From the NCBI GenBank assembly GCA_000169115.1, contig AAVV01000014.1:33481-97480 (forward strand): DNA of 64,000 bases. The letters are read 5' to 3'. Origin of the DNA: a marine gamma proteobacterium HTCC2080 (GTDB taxonomy: Bacteria; Pseudomonadota; Gammaproteobacteria; Pseudomonadales; Halieaceae). Below, in pieces: positions 44,376-52,122 of the stretch; positions within the stretch are counted from its first letter, which is position 1; each line of letters opens with the position of its first letter. The position numbers were made by a program, and so were the translations under genes. A model generated the notes under the pieces. It did no database searches. It worked only from the letters and a program-made list of their open reading frames with translations, and was not told the DNA's origin.

Positions 44376-44735
44376 TTTTTCCGCGTTGATTTTATGATGT
44401 TGGCACTAACGCGGCCTTTATTTGGCGTAGTCCGCGGTTTGACAGTGCATTTTCCCACAGGGAGATGTCATCCAAGTCTTATAAGTGCTCTTAAACGCGT
44501 CTTTCGGCGCCGTCCCAGCTTTACACTATTTTCTTGCTCAGCGCCCATCTCCGCATGCCTATGCAGGCCGAGGCATCGAATGGGGGGCTCATCAGAGATC
44601 GTTCTCAAATCTAAAAGGACATATCTAGAAGGACAGGCCTAATAGCAGGCAACAAGATGTGGGTATCTCGCAGCGCTTTTTTGCGGGGCGATATATTAAT
44701 TGGCTAACTATTGATGATTGATCAACCGCCCCGAT
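44376..44735. other. Intergenic stretch of 360 bp
   Basis: CCGCGTT (44381-44387) can pair with AACGCGG (44408-44414) over a 20-nt loop just after the DUF3094 stop, a weak candidate transcription end. An 82-codon frame at 44394-44642 has Arg/Ser/Pro-rich composition without protein-like features and is not accepted as a gene. Confidence 0.4.
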
Positions 44736-45026
44736 TTAAATAATCCAATCATGGGCCGTCGCAGCCCACTTTTCTGCAAATGATTTTTCAGTCACTGTAA
44801 TCGCAAGCACCATAGTTAGGCTGAACGACAAGCTTTCAGGGGATTTCTCGCCGGTTACGGAAATGCCAGAGGTAAAAAAATCTTCGACAGCGTTCTCATC
44901 AATGATAGAAAGGTCGCTGCTGATACGGGGGCGGCTTAGCGTAATGTAGTGATCATCGTAGGCTTCGAGGCGCCCAACTATCTCACCCTGCGCGGTAACC
45001 AATGTTACAACTGTTCCAATATTCAA
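44736..45026 (-). CDS. Uncharacterised small protein with SH3/Sm-like N-terminus
   Basis: A 96-residue acidic protein. GGAG seven bases upstream supports the TTG start. The first 40 residues (GTVVTLVTAQGEIVGRLEAY, then HYITLSRPRIS) form short beta strands with the alternating pattern of Sm/SH3-like barrels. The rest (SGISVTGEKSPESLSFSLTM, then TEKSFAEKWAATAHDWI) is less clear. The layout recalls small hypothetical proteins of T4-like marine phages, a recollection that needs checking. There are no neighbours in operon. Confidence 0.6.
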   Translation of the reverse strand: MNIGTVVTLVTAQGEIVGRLEAYDDHYITLSRPRISSDLSIIDENAVEDFFTSGISVTGEKSPESLSFSLTMVLAITVTEKSFAEKWAATAHDWII

Positions 45027-45227
45027 GGTAACACTCCAATGCTGCCGAAGTTGCTACCATGCTAGACCTTTATTGTTATGTTGACGGTGGCTCTGAGTTA
45101 TTTGTGTGACAAAGGTTCACTTTCTGTTAGGTAGATCACAATTTTTAGGCGGCCAAATGCGACATCGATAGATCATTTGCTACCAATTGTTGCCAAAACT
45201 ACCTGGGGTCAACAATGAGGCTTGAGT

Positions 45228-45485
45228 ATGAATGACATGACGGAAAGGGTGTGCCTGCTGTTGTCGTGGTACGCGTTTCTTCACGCACTGACCTTAATAG
45301 CGATTCTATTTGTCCACTTCGTGCTCAGCATCGACATGAAAATTCTTGGGGAGCCGGGCAAGTTATTAGAAATTTATTTCCTTGAGCTACTCGGTAGAAA
45401 TACAGCGATCTGCCTATCACCCGGCATCTGGCTAGGACTGCGTATTGTGACGGGTGCTGCTCGAATACTCCCCTGGAGGCAATGA
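45228..45485 (+). CDS. Uncharacterised two-helix membrane protein
   Basis: This 85-residue protein from ATG 45228 has TGAGG seven bases upstream. An in-frame TTG at 45222 is an alternative. Two membrane segments are seen (about residues 9-31 and 48-70), ending in WLGLRIVTGAARILPWRQ, a basic tail that recurs in small inner-membrane proteins. No function can be proposed. Confidence 0.62.
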   Translation: MNDMTERVCLLLSWYAFLHALTLIAILFVHFVLSIDMKILGEPGKLLEIYFLELLGRNTAICLSPGIWLGLRIVTGAARILPWRQ

Positions 45486-45528
45486 CTGGTCGTAGGGCTT
45501 CGATCTGTTGGTGCAGTTCATCGAAACT

Positions 45529-45943
45529 CTATGAGGTCATCACAGTTTGAATCTTTGAGGGTTTGCACAGCAGAGGGATAAGGTAGAGCCACCCCAGCAC
45601 CGGTACGGGTAGTATCCACAGTAGTGCCCACCAGCCTGATCGCCCAACGTCATGCAAACGTCTAACGGTTACAGATGTCGTCGGAATTGCCATGATGGGG
45701 CGATACAACAAGACGAGTAATCCGACCTCGGGGTCGACTAGACCCATCGGGATGAGATGACCTAGCGGCAGGTCAAGCAGACTAATGGTTGTGGCTGCTG
45801 TTGCTTCATCGATCAAGGCCACCAATAAATACAACAGCATAAAAAAATAGCGTAAAAAACCAAAATTCCGATTTTGAGGCAGTGCCCTTGAAGTTGAAGC
45901 TTTGCCTAATACCCGTTTTCACTGAAATGAAAAATATCCGCAT
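45529..45943 (-). pseudogene. DUF805 membrane protein, disrupted by a one-base frameshift
   Basis: Two frames together make one DUF805 protein. The N-terminal piece starts at ATG 45943 (MRIFFISVKTGIRQSFNFKG, then SKSEFWFFTLFF) and would hit a stop shortly after the shift. The C-terminal piece runs from 45840 to 45529 and holds the family block TTSVTVRRLHDVGRSGWWAL. The frames meet at seven A on the plus strand (45841-45847, T7 in the gene). With six T the sequence would read TLFFMLLYLLVALIDEA without interruption. It is either a real mutation, a phase-variable tract, or a sequencing error at a homopolymer. Confidence 0.82.
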
Positions 45944-46345
45944 ACGCCCCCTCTTTTCTATCGATCTGTCTAAACCTTGGCGTACTTCAAACATGCGCGG
46001 GACACAGAAATCAAACTCTGATGCATCAAAAAGCCAAGCCGCAGCGAGCATAAAGGTGTTTCCCGTGCCAGATACCGCGGCGCTGGAATAGCTTGGTTAC
46101 TGGTTGAGGTCTGTGGGCAAAAATTTTCCGCGGCTATTATTTCCATTAAATGATTGTCACCGGCAGATCTACCCTCCACAAAGTGATATTCACGGTTCAG
46201 CGGGTATTTGAAAATCTTGCGTGGGCTAGTTACGGTAGACCGCAGTTCCAAAGCGTCCTTTGCTTTTACACGAGGCGAATGCTCAGTAGCCAACCGATAG
46301 ATTCGCAGCTCACGGTTGCTACCAAAACTTTAACTGGAGAAACCC
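45944..46345. other. Intergenic stretch of 402 bp
   Basis: This lies between the divergent DUF805 remnant and the NTF2-like gene. Open frames on both strands cross it (46293-45970 minus, 46150-46452 plus), but neither has a ribosome site or protein-like composition. Promoters for both flanking genes must lie here; I could not pick convincing boxes. Confidence 0.3.
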
Positions 46346-46813
46346 ATGAAAATTTTAGTGTCCCTATTAATCATTGCGAGTTGTGCCATGTCTGCACAGT
46401 TACACGCAGACACTGCCGCAGAGGTCAGAGCGGTTGTTGTTGCAAATATTGAGTACACCAATAAAGAGTTAGCTCAGGATCCCCAGCGTATATCGAGCAA
46501 AGGTTCAAAGGAGTTTTTCTCCAGTGGCGGGTTATTGAATGAAATTAACAGAGCCAGCCTCGATAATACCTTTGTCGCCTTTAAAGGCAGCGTGAAACAC
46601 ATCGACGTCACTGTTTTGGTCGAGGGCGAGGCGGCAGTGGCGCACTATTATCAGGAGGCCGTGATGCAACCGACAGGGTCAGCACCAGTTCCAAATTATC
46701 GGACAAGAGTCACTCAGGCATTTGTTAAAGAAGACGGCGCTTGGAAAGTTCGTGCGGCGCACTGGTCCCCTCTTGTTGGAGGTGCTGGCACGTCTCAGGC
46801 CGTGGTCAAGTAA
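46346..46813 (+). CDS. Exported NTF2-like (SnoaL/DUF4440-type) protein
   Basis: This 155-residue protein has a signal peptide (MKILVSLLIIASCAMSAQLHA, about residues 1-21). The mature part fits a cone-shaped NTF2-like fold: a helical start (AEVRAVVVANIEYTNKEL), then strands HIDVTVLVEGEAAVAHYYQEA and TRVTQAFVKEDGAWKVRAAHWSPL. The final WKVRAAHWS-type strand is typical of DUF4440/SnoaL_3 proteins. A GGAGA site precedes the ATG. Ligand or activity is unknown; the location should be periplasmic. Confidence 0.78.
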   Translation: MKILVSLLIIASCAMSAQLHADTAAEVRAVVVANIEYTNKELAQDPQRISSKGSKEFFSSGGLLNEINRASLDNTFVAFKGSVKHIDVTVLVEGEAAVAHYYQEAVMQPTGSAPVPNYRTRVTQAFVKEDGAWKVRAAHWSPLVGGAGTSQAVVK

Positions 46814-47137
46814 GCCGCTGGATGGTGGACAGAAACGGCCTGTAATAGCCCGCTTCCACAGACCTAGCCTCATCCCACTTATCGTGCTGGCCGTAAATTT
46901 TGCGACCAGCATCTGTTGATGCTCAACAAATTTGATCAGGCTTGGTCTGTTGGTCTGTTGGTCTGTTGGTTTGGTGGTGGACCGGATCATCGCAGTTATG
47001 TTGACGGTCCGGGCAGTTGTCAAAATTTTCAACAGTGTCTGGGGTGTTAGCACCCTAGTAGGCTCCTGCAGGGTTAGTAGCGGCACAACGCGATGTCTGC
47101 ACTCACGCGGAAAAAATTAAAAACACAGGAAGCTTAT
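46814..47137. other. Intergenic stretch of 324 bp holding a short tandem repeat
   Basis: No gene is convincing here; a 135-codon minus-strand frame (47086-46679) runs back over the NTF2-like gene and looks like a shadow. The notable content is the 8-bp repeat listed separately. Confidence 0.4.
46942..46973 (+). repeat. 8-bp tandem repeat, four units
   Basis: TTGGTCTG occurs three times exactly (46942-46949, 46950-46957, 46958-46965), followed by TTGGTTTG (46966-46973). It lies about 165 bp upstream of the exported RidA-like gene. Such tracts can vary in copy number. Confidence 0.85.
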
Positions 47138-47623
47138 ATGCGCTTAATAAAATCCATCACTCTCAGCACTTTATTTTTCGCTGCGACAGTATCGGGCTCA
47201 GAAAATAATCCGTCTTCATCACTGCATGAAGTTCAAACTCCGGTGGGCAGCTTTTACAGTTCTGAGTTGAGCCTTGAACAGAACTTCCCCTTCTCTGACA
47301 TGGTTCATACCGCTGGGGGGTTGGTTTTCTTATCTGGGTTGGTTGGGTCTGATGATTCGGGACAGCTTGTTTCAGGTGGCCTTGGGCCCGAGACCCATGC
47401 GATCTTTGGGCAGCTGAAAGCCCACCTTGCTCAATTGAACCTTGGTCTTAAAGATATCGTGAAGTGTTTGGTGATGATCGACGATATAGAAAAATGGGGT
47501 GACTTTAACGCCATCTATACGAGCTACTTTGTGCCGCCTTATCCTGCAAGAAGTGCTATGGGAGCTGACGGCTTGGCGTTAGGTGCGGCACTAGAGCTTG
47601 AATGTATCGCAGTAAAAAAATAA
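47138..47623 (+). CDS. RidA/YjgF-family protein with a signal peptide
   Basis: A 161-residue protein from ATG 47138, which has CAGGA eight bases upstream. The first 20 residues (MRLIKSITLSTLFFAATVSG) form an export signal. The rest is a RidA-type chorismate-mutase-like fold: FSDMVHTAGGLVFLSGLVG, GPETHAIFGQLKAHLAQL, DIVKCLVMIDDIEKWGDFN and the C-terminal PYPARSAMGADGLALGAALE. RidA proteins are normally cytoplasmic enamine/imine deaminases; the usual catalytic Arg at the 'PARS' position is present. Export would place this member in the periplasm. Confidence 0.85.
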   Translation: MRLIKSITLSTLFFAATVSGSENNPSSSLHEVQTPVGSFYSSELSLEQNFPFSDMVHTAGGLVFLSGLVGSDDSGQLVSGGLGPETHAIFGQLKAHLAQLNLGLKDIVKCLVMIDDIEKWGDFNAIYTSYFVPPYPARSAMGADGLALGAALELECIAVKK

Positions 47624-47653
47624 ATCGCTAGCTGGTCAGTAAGCTACTGAAGG

Positions 47654-48424
47654 TTAATTTTCAAACGCCATACGGACAATCAAAAACAGTAGAGAGGGTG
47701 CGAGCAAACACCCCACACCGGTATAAAATGTGGCAGTCATTGCGCCGTAGGGCACCAGCTTTGGGTCTGTGGCCGCAAGACCCGCTGCCACGCCACTGGT
47801 GGTACCCATGAGGCCGCCATAGATCATAGCCGAGTGGGGATTATCGAGCCCTACACGACCTGCGACAAGTGGCGTAGCGACCATGACAAGTACAGATTTC
47901 ACTAGTCCAGCGGCGACACTCAGCGCAATGACGCTCGAGTCTGCGCCCAGCGCTGTGCCTGTTACTGGTCCAACAATATAGGTTGCAGCTCCCGCTCCAA
48001 TGGTACTAATCGCTACTGCGTCCCGGTAGCCGAAGGAATAAGCAACGAGGGCGCCTACGCTGAAAGACACGACAACGCCAATGATGACCGAGATCGCACC
48101 AATCAATCCGGCCTTTTTTAGCTCATCAAATCGCACCCCATAGGCTGTTGCTATGATGGCAAAATCGCGGAACATGGCGCCGCCCATAACGCCAAGGCCC
48201 GCAAATAGCGGAATATCGGCGAGTCCCATTGCCCCGTCAGTGCGAATACCTCCGTAGTAGGCGAGTAGCAAGCCGCCAACAATTGCAATGGCAGAGCCAT
48301 GCAACTTGCCACGGGTGAGTTTGGCGGATAGAAAATAGGAAAACCAAACCAACGCGCCAATAAATGAAAAGGCAACGATGAGCGTATTGCCTTCTAGCAC
48401 TCGGATGAACGTTTCACCGATCAT
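47654..48424 (-). CDS. madM: Malonate transporter subunit MadM
   Basis: This 256-residue membrane protein has about eight to nine Gly/Ala-rich helices. The blocks GLADIPLFAGLGVMGGAMFRDFAII, YRDAVAISTIGAGAATYIVGPVTG and MIYGGLMGTTSGVAAGLAA (each cited in part) are typical of MadM. With MadL it forms a sodium-dependent malonate uptake system in malonate-using bacteria. It overlaps madL by 11 bp. No malonate decarboxylase (mad/mdc) gene is present in the window. Confidence 0.88.
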   Translation of the reverse strand: MIGETFIRVLEGNTLIVAFSFIGALVWFSYFLSAKLTRGKLHGSAIAIVGGLLLAYYGGIRTDGAMGLADIPLFAGLGVMGGAMFRDFAIIATAYGVRFDELKKAGLIGAISVIIGVVVSFSVGALVAYSFGYRDAVAISTIGAGAATYIVGPVTGTALGADSSVIALSVAAGLVKSVLVMVATPLVAGRVGLDNPHSAMIYGGLMGTTSGVAAGLAATDPKLVPYGAMTATFYTGVGCLLAPSLLFLIVRMAFEN

Positions 48425-48785
48425 GGTGCTGTCCGGGGGAAATGCGGGCGATCAGAGGAATGAGTAAAAAGCCTGCGGCGACCGCTGCAATGCCCGCGCT
48501 AATCGCCAGCCAGCCGCTTGATAACGCTTCAACAACATTTTGCTTGGCTGCCATGGCGACTACGATCGGCACATACATGGCATTCCAGAAGTTGATGCCC
48601 TTTTCTGTAGGTTCACTAATGTTAAACCCCGGGTTTTTTTGATTGACTAATACAATGAGCAACAGCATGGACAGACCTACTCCGCCAACATTTGCCTGCA
48701 CACCAATGAGCTGTCCCAATAAATCACCGAAAAAAATCCCTGTCAGCATGCAAAATGCAAGCAGAGCGACCCCGTAGATCACCAT
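48414..48785 (-). CDS. madL: Malonate transporter subunit MadL
   Basis: This 123-residue membrane protein begins MVIYGVALLAFCMLTGIFFG and continues LIGVQANVGGVGLSMLLLI, both close to MadL proteins. I chose ATG 48785 (GGGGG just upstream); a TTG seven codons earlier opens a longer frame. There are four predicted helices. It is the first gene of the madL-madM pair. Confidence 0.87.
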   Translation of the reverse strand: MVIYGVALLAFCMLTGIFFGDLLGQLIGVQANVGGVGLSMLLLIVLVNQKNPGFNISEPTEKGINFWNAMYVPIVVAMAAKQNVVEALSSGWLAISAGIAAVAAGFLLIPLIARISPGQHHDR

Positions 48786-49270
48786 AGTCTTGCCCCCAAG
48801 CCGCAACTTTCAAGAGCACTTTTTTTTGTGTCGCTCATGGCTTTATTTCAAACGGAAATTTAAATGAATTTATTGAACCCTCGTCGTAGAGAGAAGTCCG
48901 CCTTTTGTTGCCGTGGCAGTACATGAGGTTAAAGTATCTAAGTCGCTGGAGATTTTCCATAAGTACGTCTGCTTAACGGAGTCAAAGGCGTGGACTTTCA
49001 TGCTCTCGTACTCGCTCTTCTGAATTATATTTTATTCAAATATCTGCGAGTCCAAGTTGTGACTTGGTTACAGCCCTGGGCAAGTATTGATGGATAGCGT
49101 GAATGTGCTCCAAGGTCATCAACGGGGTTAATTTTGGATACTCGCCGGTTCACTGTCGTGGTGACCCCTGCGAGTTGATGACGTGTCTAGATCTTTCAGA
49201 AGGCTACTAGCGTGGAAGAAATCGCCATGCTCTACTGAGATCTTTAATCTTTTACGGTAGGGCGTAGATC
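48786..49270. other. Intergenic stretch of 485 bp
   Basis: The space between divergent madL and the sulfotransferase-like gene is AT-richer than its flanks. A small inverted repeat CCAAGT/ACTTGG occurs near 49052-49067. I see no open frame with protein character and no RNA gene. It must carry promoters for both flanking genes. Confidence 0.35.
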
Positions 49271-49987
49271 ATGTCGCTAAAGATAATAGGTGCGGGGCTC
49301 GGTAGGACGGGAACGCTGTCACTCAAGACAGCACTGGAGCAGTTGGGATATGCGCCTTGCCATCATATGCAGTCTTGCTTTGAGGGGCGTCAGCAAACCC
49401 GATGGTTCTTGCAGGCAGCCCAAGGGGATTCCGTCGACTGGCGGCAAGTGTTCAGCGGTTACGAGGCGGCGGTAGATTGGCCGGCGGCCGCCTATTATCA
49501 AGACCTACTCGAAGCCTTCCCAGATGCAAAAGTCATCTTTAGCGACCGCGCACCGGAAGATTGGTATGAAAGCGTTGCCACGACCATTTTCCGTGTGGTT
49601 CCCGCCATTCCGATTTGGCTGCGAAGAACCGTTCCCCATATCAACCGGGTCGCACTGATGGTCGACAAGACAGTCTGGAAAAATGAATTAAACGACCAGT
49701 TTGAGAATCGTGCGGCGATGTTGAATTTCTTTGAAAGCCGTCGGCAGGAGGTAATTGCGAGGGTTCCTCCGCAGCAGTTGTTGATACATTCAGCGGTTGA
49801 TGGATGGGAGCCTCTCTGTGCCTTCTTAGGGGTAGAGGTACCGAGTATTCCCTACCCGTGGGTTAATGAAGGGGCTAGGATCAGACGAGGGGTTAGGGTG
49901 TTAAAGACTCTTGCCTATGTGCCTTGGGTGCTGCTTTTGGCGGGAATAATGACGGTGCTTTACTGGGTAGCTACTCAGCCGGCTTGA
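49271..49987 (+). CDS. Sulfotransferase family P-loop protein with C-terminal membrane anchor
   Basis: This 238-residue protein begins LKIIGAGLGRTGTLSLKTAL, the 5'-phosphosulfate-binding loop of the Sulfotransfer_4 family. DWPAAAYYQDLLEAFPDAKVI and DRAPEDWYESV follow. The mid-region, including FFESRRQEVIARVPPQQLLI and DGWEPLCAFLGVEVP, is also family-typical. The last 25 residues (LAYVPWVLLLAGIMTVLYWV) are one membrane helix, so the catalytic domain is probably tethered to the inner membrane facing the cytoplasm. The true substrate is unknown; several family members have no proven sulfotransferase activity. Confidence 0.83.
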   Translation: MSLKIIGAGLGRTGTLSLKTALEQLGYAPCHHMQSCFEGRQQTRWFLQAAQGDSVDWRQVFSGYEAAVDWPAAAYYQDLLEAFPDAKVIFSDRAPEDWYESVATTIFRVVPAIPIWLRRTVPHINRVALMVDKTVWKNELNDQFENRAAMLNFFESRRQEVIARVPPQQLLIHSAVDGWEPLCAFLGVEVPSIPYPWVNEGARIRRGVRVLKTLAYVPWVLLLAGIMTVLYWVATQPA

Positions 49988-50272
49988 GAAAAAGCGCAGA
50001 CAGACGAACCCAAATTTCGGCATAACCTTCTTGTTATAGCTATCCCTCGACAGCCTGTCCTTTTGCACATGGGTGTATCGGTTTTTTGACCGAGCAATGC
50101 CTTCGGTAGTTTGTTGCATGGCAACAAAGCTGGCTGTCATTTGAGGACAAAACTTTGTGTTCATATTTTGGATTGCAGTACAGTGCCAGTCCAACCCGCT
50201 TTACCCTTCGATACCGTTGGTGTTACCCGTAAAAGCCAACGACAAATCGTTTAACTGAAAAGGATTGATGTC

Positions 50273-50644
50273 ATGCCCGAAATTAGTGTCCAACACCGAG
50301 CTGCCGCCCTCGATAACCTCGAGCCCTGCGAGTCTTTCGGAGAGCCCATAGGAGCGTTGCCGCTTCAAACTGCTATGGGTTTTTATGAGGGAGAGTCATT
50401 TAAAGGGCAGGTCTATACCGGTACTTGGGAGTGCGAGCCCGGCACTATGGAGCTGAACCTAGATCTTACGGAATTCTGCCACCTGTTGGCGGGACATTGG
50501 AAATTCACCTCTAAAGCTGGGGTAGTGACTGAGGTACGAGCGGGGGACAGTTGGGTTTTTCCTCAAGGATGGCAGGGCACCGCTGAGGTTCTAGAAACTG
50601 TACGTAAAGTCTATTGCATGATGGTGCCTGAAGAGAGTGCCTAG
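50273..50644 (+). CDS. Cupin domain protein (Cupin_3)
   Basis: This 123-residue single-domain cupin has the strand pattern TGTWECEPGTMELNLD, FCHLLAGHWKFTS, VRAGDSWVFPQGWQGTAEV and RKVYCMM. This matches the Cupin_3 family (ureidoglycine-aminohydrolase-like). The metal ligands of classical cupins are largely absent, as is common in this family. AAGGA precedes the ATG by nine bases. It stands alone and its function is unknown. Confidence 0.85.
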   Translation: MPEISVQHRAAALDNLEPCESFGEPIGALPLQTAMGFYEGESFKGQVYTGTWECEPGTMELNLDLTEFCHLLAGHWKFTSKAGVVTEVRAGDSWVFPQGWQGTAEVLETVRKVYCMMVPEESA

Positions 50645-50786
50645 TCCCTGTTAAAGCCCTTCTACGTCACGGTTCCATGCGCCTGATGGCTCCTCCAGCG
50701 CTGCTGCTCCTTTGTGGCAGGGCTGGTTTTGGCAGGACTGATCACAATAAACGTTGAATAGCGGAAGATGGTTACTTAAAGCTTGC

Positions 50787-50825
50787 TTGTGAAGACTTTT
50801 TAATGTACTTTATATTACAAAGTAC
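50787..50825 (+). promoter_or_regulatory. Promoter with overlapping palindromic operator candidate
   Basis: TTGTGA (50787-50792) and TATATT (50811-50816) are spaced by 18 bp. A palindrome GTACTTT (50805-50811) / AAAGTAC (50819-50825) with a 7-bp spacer straddles the -10 box. The downstream pair encodes a membrane protein and a winged-helix regulator. The simplest reading is autoregulation by that regulator. Confidence 0.6.
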
Positions 50826-50845
50826 TTTTACAAAAGGAATTCAGG

Positions 50846-51469
50846 ATGAAATCTGAAATTGAAGCTGATATAAAATTTTTAAAACAAATGGCCGAGCAGG
50901 GTCAAAAGTCACCTCTTCAAGGCGGCGAGCATGGCGTCCTGTGGGGGGGGATGTTTACCCTATCAGCGTTGTTTGCTTATGCCGTTGTGGCCGGAGTCAT
51001 TTCTCTTCCACCGTGGACCATTGCACTCGCATTTATAGGCCCAGCACCCATTGGTGTGTTGGGGGCGCGCTATCTCAGCAAAAAATACGGTGGCAGTTCT
51101 GGTGGTTTTAGCTTTGGCAACAAAACCTCCGCAGCAGCATGGGGTGCAGTGGGTATCACTATTGGCGCTCTGTATATACCGGTGCTCGTAGGGCAAGCAC
51201 TGGGTTTCCTAGAATTAAATGGCGTCTACATTTTTGGATCCTTGCAGGTTACGGTTTTTGCGTTGTATGCCGTCGCGTATTCAACGACCGCGCAGGTCTC
51301 TGGTGACCCTAGGCAGTACGTATTTTCGGGCACTGCGATCGCCGCGTCAGTTGCTAGCATTTTTACAATGGGAACCTATGAAATGTTTTTGGTCATGGCG
51401 GCGGGGCTATTCTGTAGCGTGGTGATTCCCGGATATCTAACGCGATCTAAGCAGTCAGTGGCGGCATAG
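50846..51469 (+). CDS. Uncharacterised multi-helix membrane protein
   Basis: A 207-residue protein. A charged N-terminal stretch (EIEADIKFLKQMAEQGQKSP) is followed by about six membrane helices (about residues 31-52, 57-75, 96-117, 125-145, 157-175, 178-196). AAGGAAT is placed 8 bases before the ATG. It is cotranscribed with the regulator that starts 7 bp after its stop. I do not recognise a transporter signature. Membrane proteins of this build commonly pair with HTH_34-type regulators in proteobacteria. Confidence 0.72.
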   Translation: MKSEIEADIKFLKQMAEQGQKSPLQGGEHGVLWGGMFTLSALFAYAVVAGVISLPPWTIALAFIGPAPIGVLGARYLSKKYGGSSGGFSFGNKTSAAAWGAVGITIGALYIPVLVGQALGFLELNGVYIFGSLQVTVFALYAVAYSTTAQVSGDPRQYVFSGTAIAASVASIFTMGTYEMFLVMAAGLFCSVVIPGYLTRSKQSVAA

Positions 51470-51476
51470 ACCCGTT

Positions 51477-51785
51477 ATGAGTGACACTCCAAATTTGTCG
51501 GCCGACGATATTAATGACCTTATCCACGGAAGGGTGAGACTGGCGGCTATGGCCTACATCGCCGGTGCCGGTGACGCCGACTTTACGGCCATAAAAAAAG
51601 CGGTCAACACCAGCGATGGCAACATGTCGGTGCACCTTCGGAAGTTAGAGGACGCCGGTTATTTGGCGGTGACCAAAGGTTATAACGAGCGAAAGCCCCA
51701 AACAATTTATGCATTGACCGATGCGGGCCGTGCTGCGTGGCACGAGTACCTGGAAAAAATGCGCCAACTGTTGGTGGAAACTTAA
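51477..51785 (+). CDS. Winged-helix transcriptional regulator (HTH_34 type)
   Basis: A 102-residue protein made of a single winged helix: LIHGRVRLAAMAYIAGAG (helix 1), DFTAIKKAVNTSDGNMSVHLRKLEDAGYL (helices 2-3, recognition helix around SDGNMSVHLRKL), then the wing KGYNERKPQTIYALTDAGRAAW. This layout is that of the PF13601 family related to MarR/ArsR regulators. Genetic linkage and the palindrome at 50805-50825 suggest it controls its own operon. Confidence 0.87.
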   Translation: MSDTPNLSADDINDLIHGRVRLAAMAYIAGAGDADFTAIKKAVNTSDGNMSVHLRKLEDAGYLAVTKGYNERKPQTIYALTDAGRAAWHEYLEKMRQLLVET

Positions 51786-52122
51786 ATAAGCGAGGAGCCT
51801 AATGAGGGTATGTTTCGCCGCTAGGATGCAGCAATTACCCCCAAATGAACGACAGGCCCCCGAAACAGGCTACAAATGAGCTTGTGCATGACCGGTAAAA
51901 TTGCCCTAAACCGAGTGCTAGGACCGCACACCCTGGGTAGCTCCTTTCTCATTGAAACCGCCTTCTTGCAGGCGATTGCCTAGGGTTGATGGATAATGAC
52001 CAAAGGAGCCATACGTTTTGGGCGTTTGCCAGCATATAAATAATTACTAACCCCAGTAATCCAACCTAACCCCATCACCATACAAAAGGCGTATCCTAAA
52101 GGTTTCAGGGAGTCTCAATCCT
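51786..52122. other. Intergenic stretch of 337 bp
   Basis: A 25-codon frame at 51802-51879 is preceded by GAGGAG seven bases upstream, but its composition is unremarkable and coding is doubtful. The rest should contain the tdh-kbl promoter; no clear boxes or structured leader were found. Confidence 0.35.

Noticed and set aside
44394..44642. 82-codon plus-strand frame after the DUF3094 gene
   Set aside because: Composition (many Arg, Ser, Pro, Cys) has no protein-like pattern and there is no ribosome site; likely chance.
45970..46293. 107-codon minus-strand frame upstream of the DUF805 remnant
   Set aside because: No ribosome site, no hydrophobic or domain pattern, and overlapped by another equally weak frame.
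46679..47086. 135-codon minus-strand frame over the NTF2-like gene end and the octamer repeat
   Set aside because: Antisense to a better-supported gene, and part of it only translates the tandem repeat.
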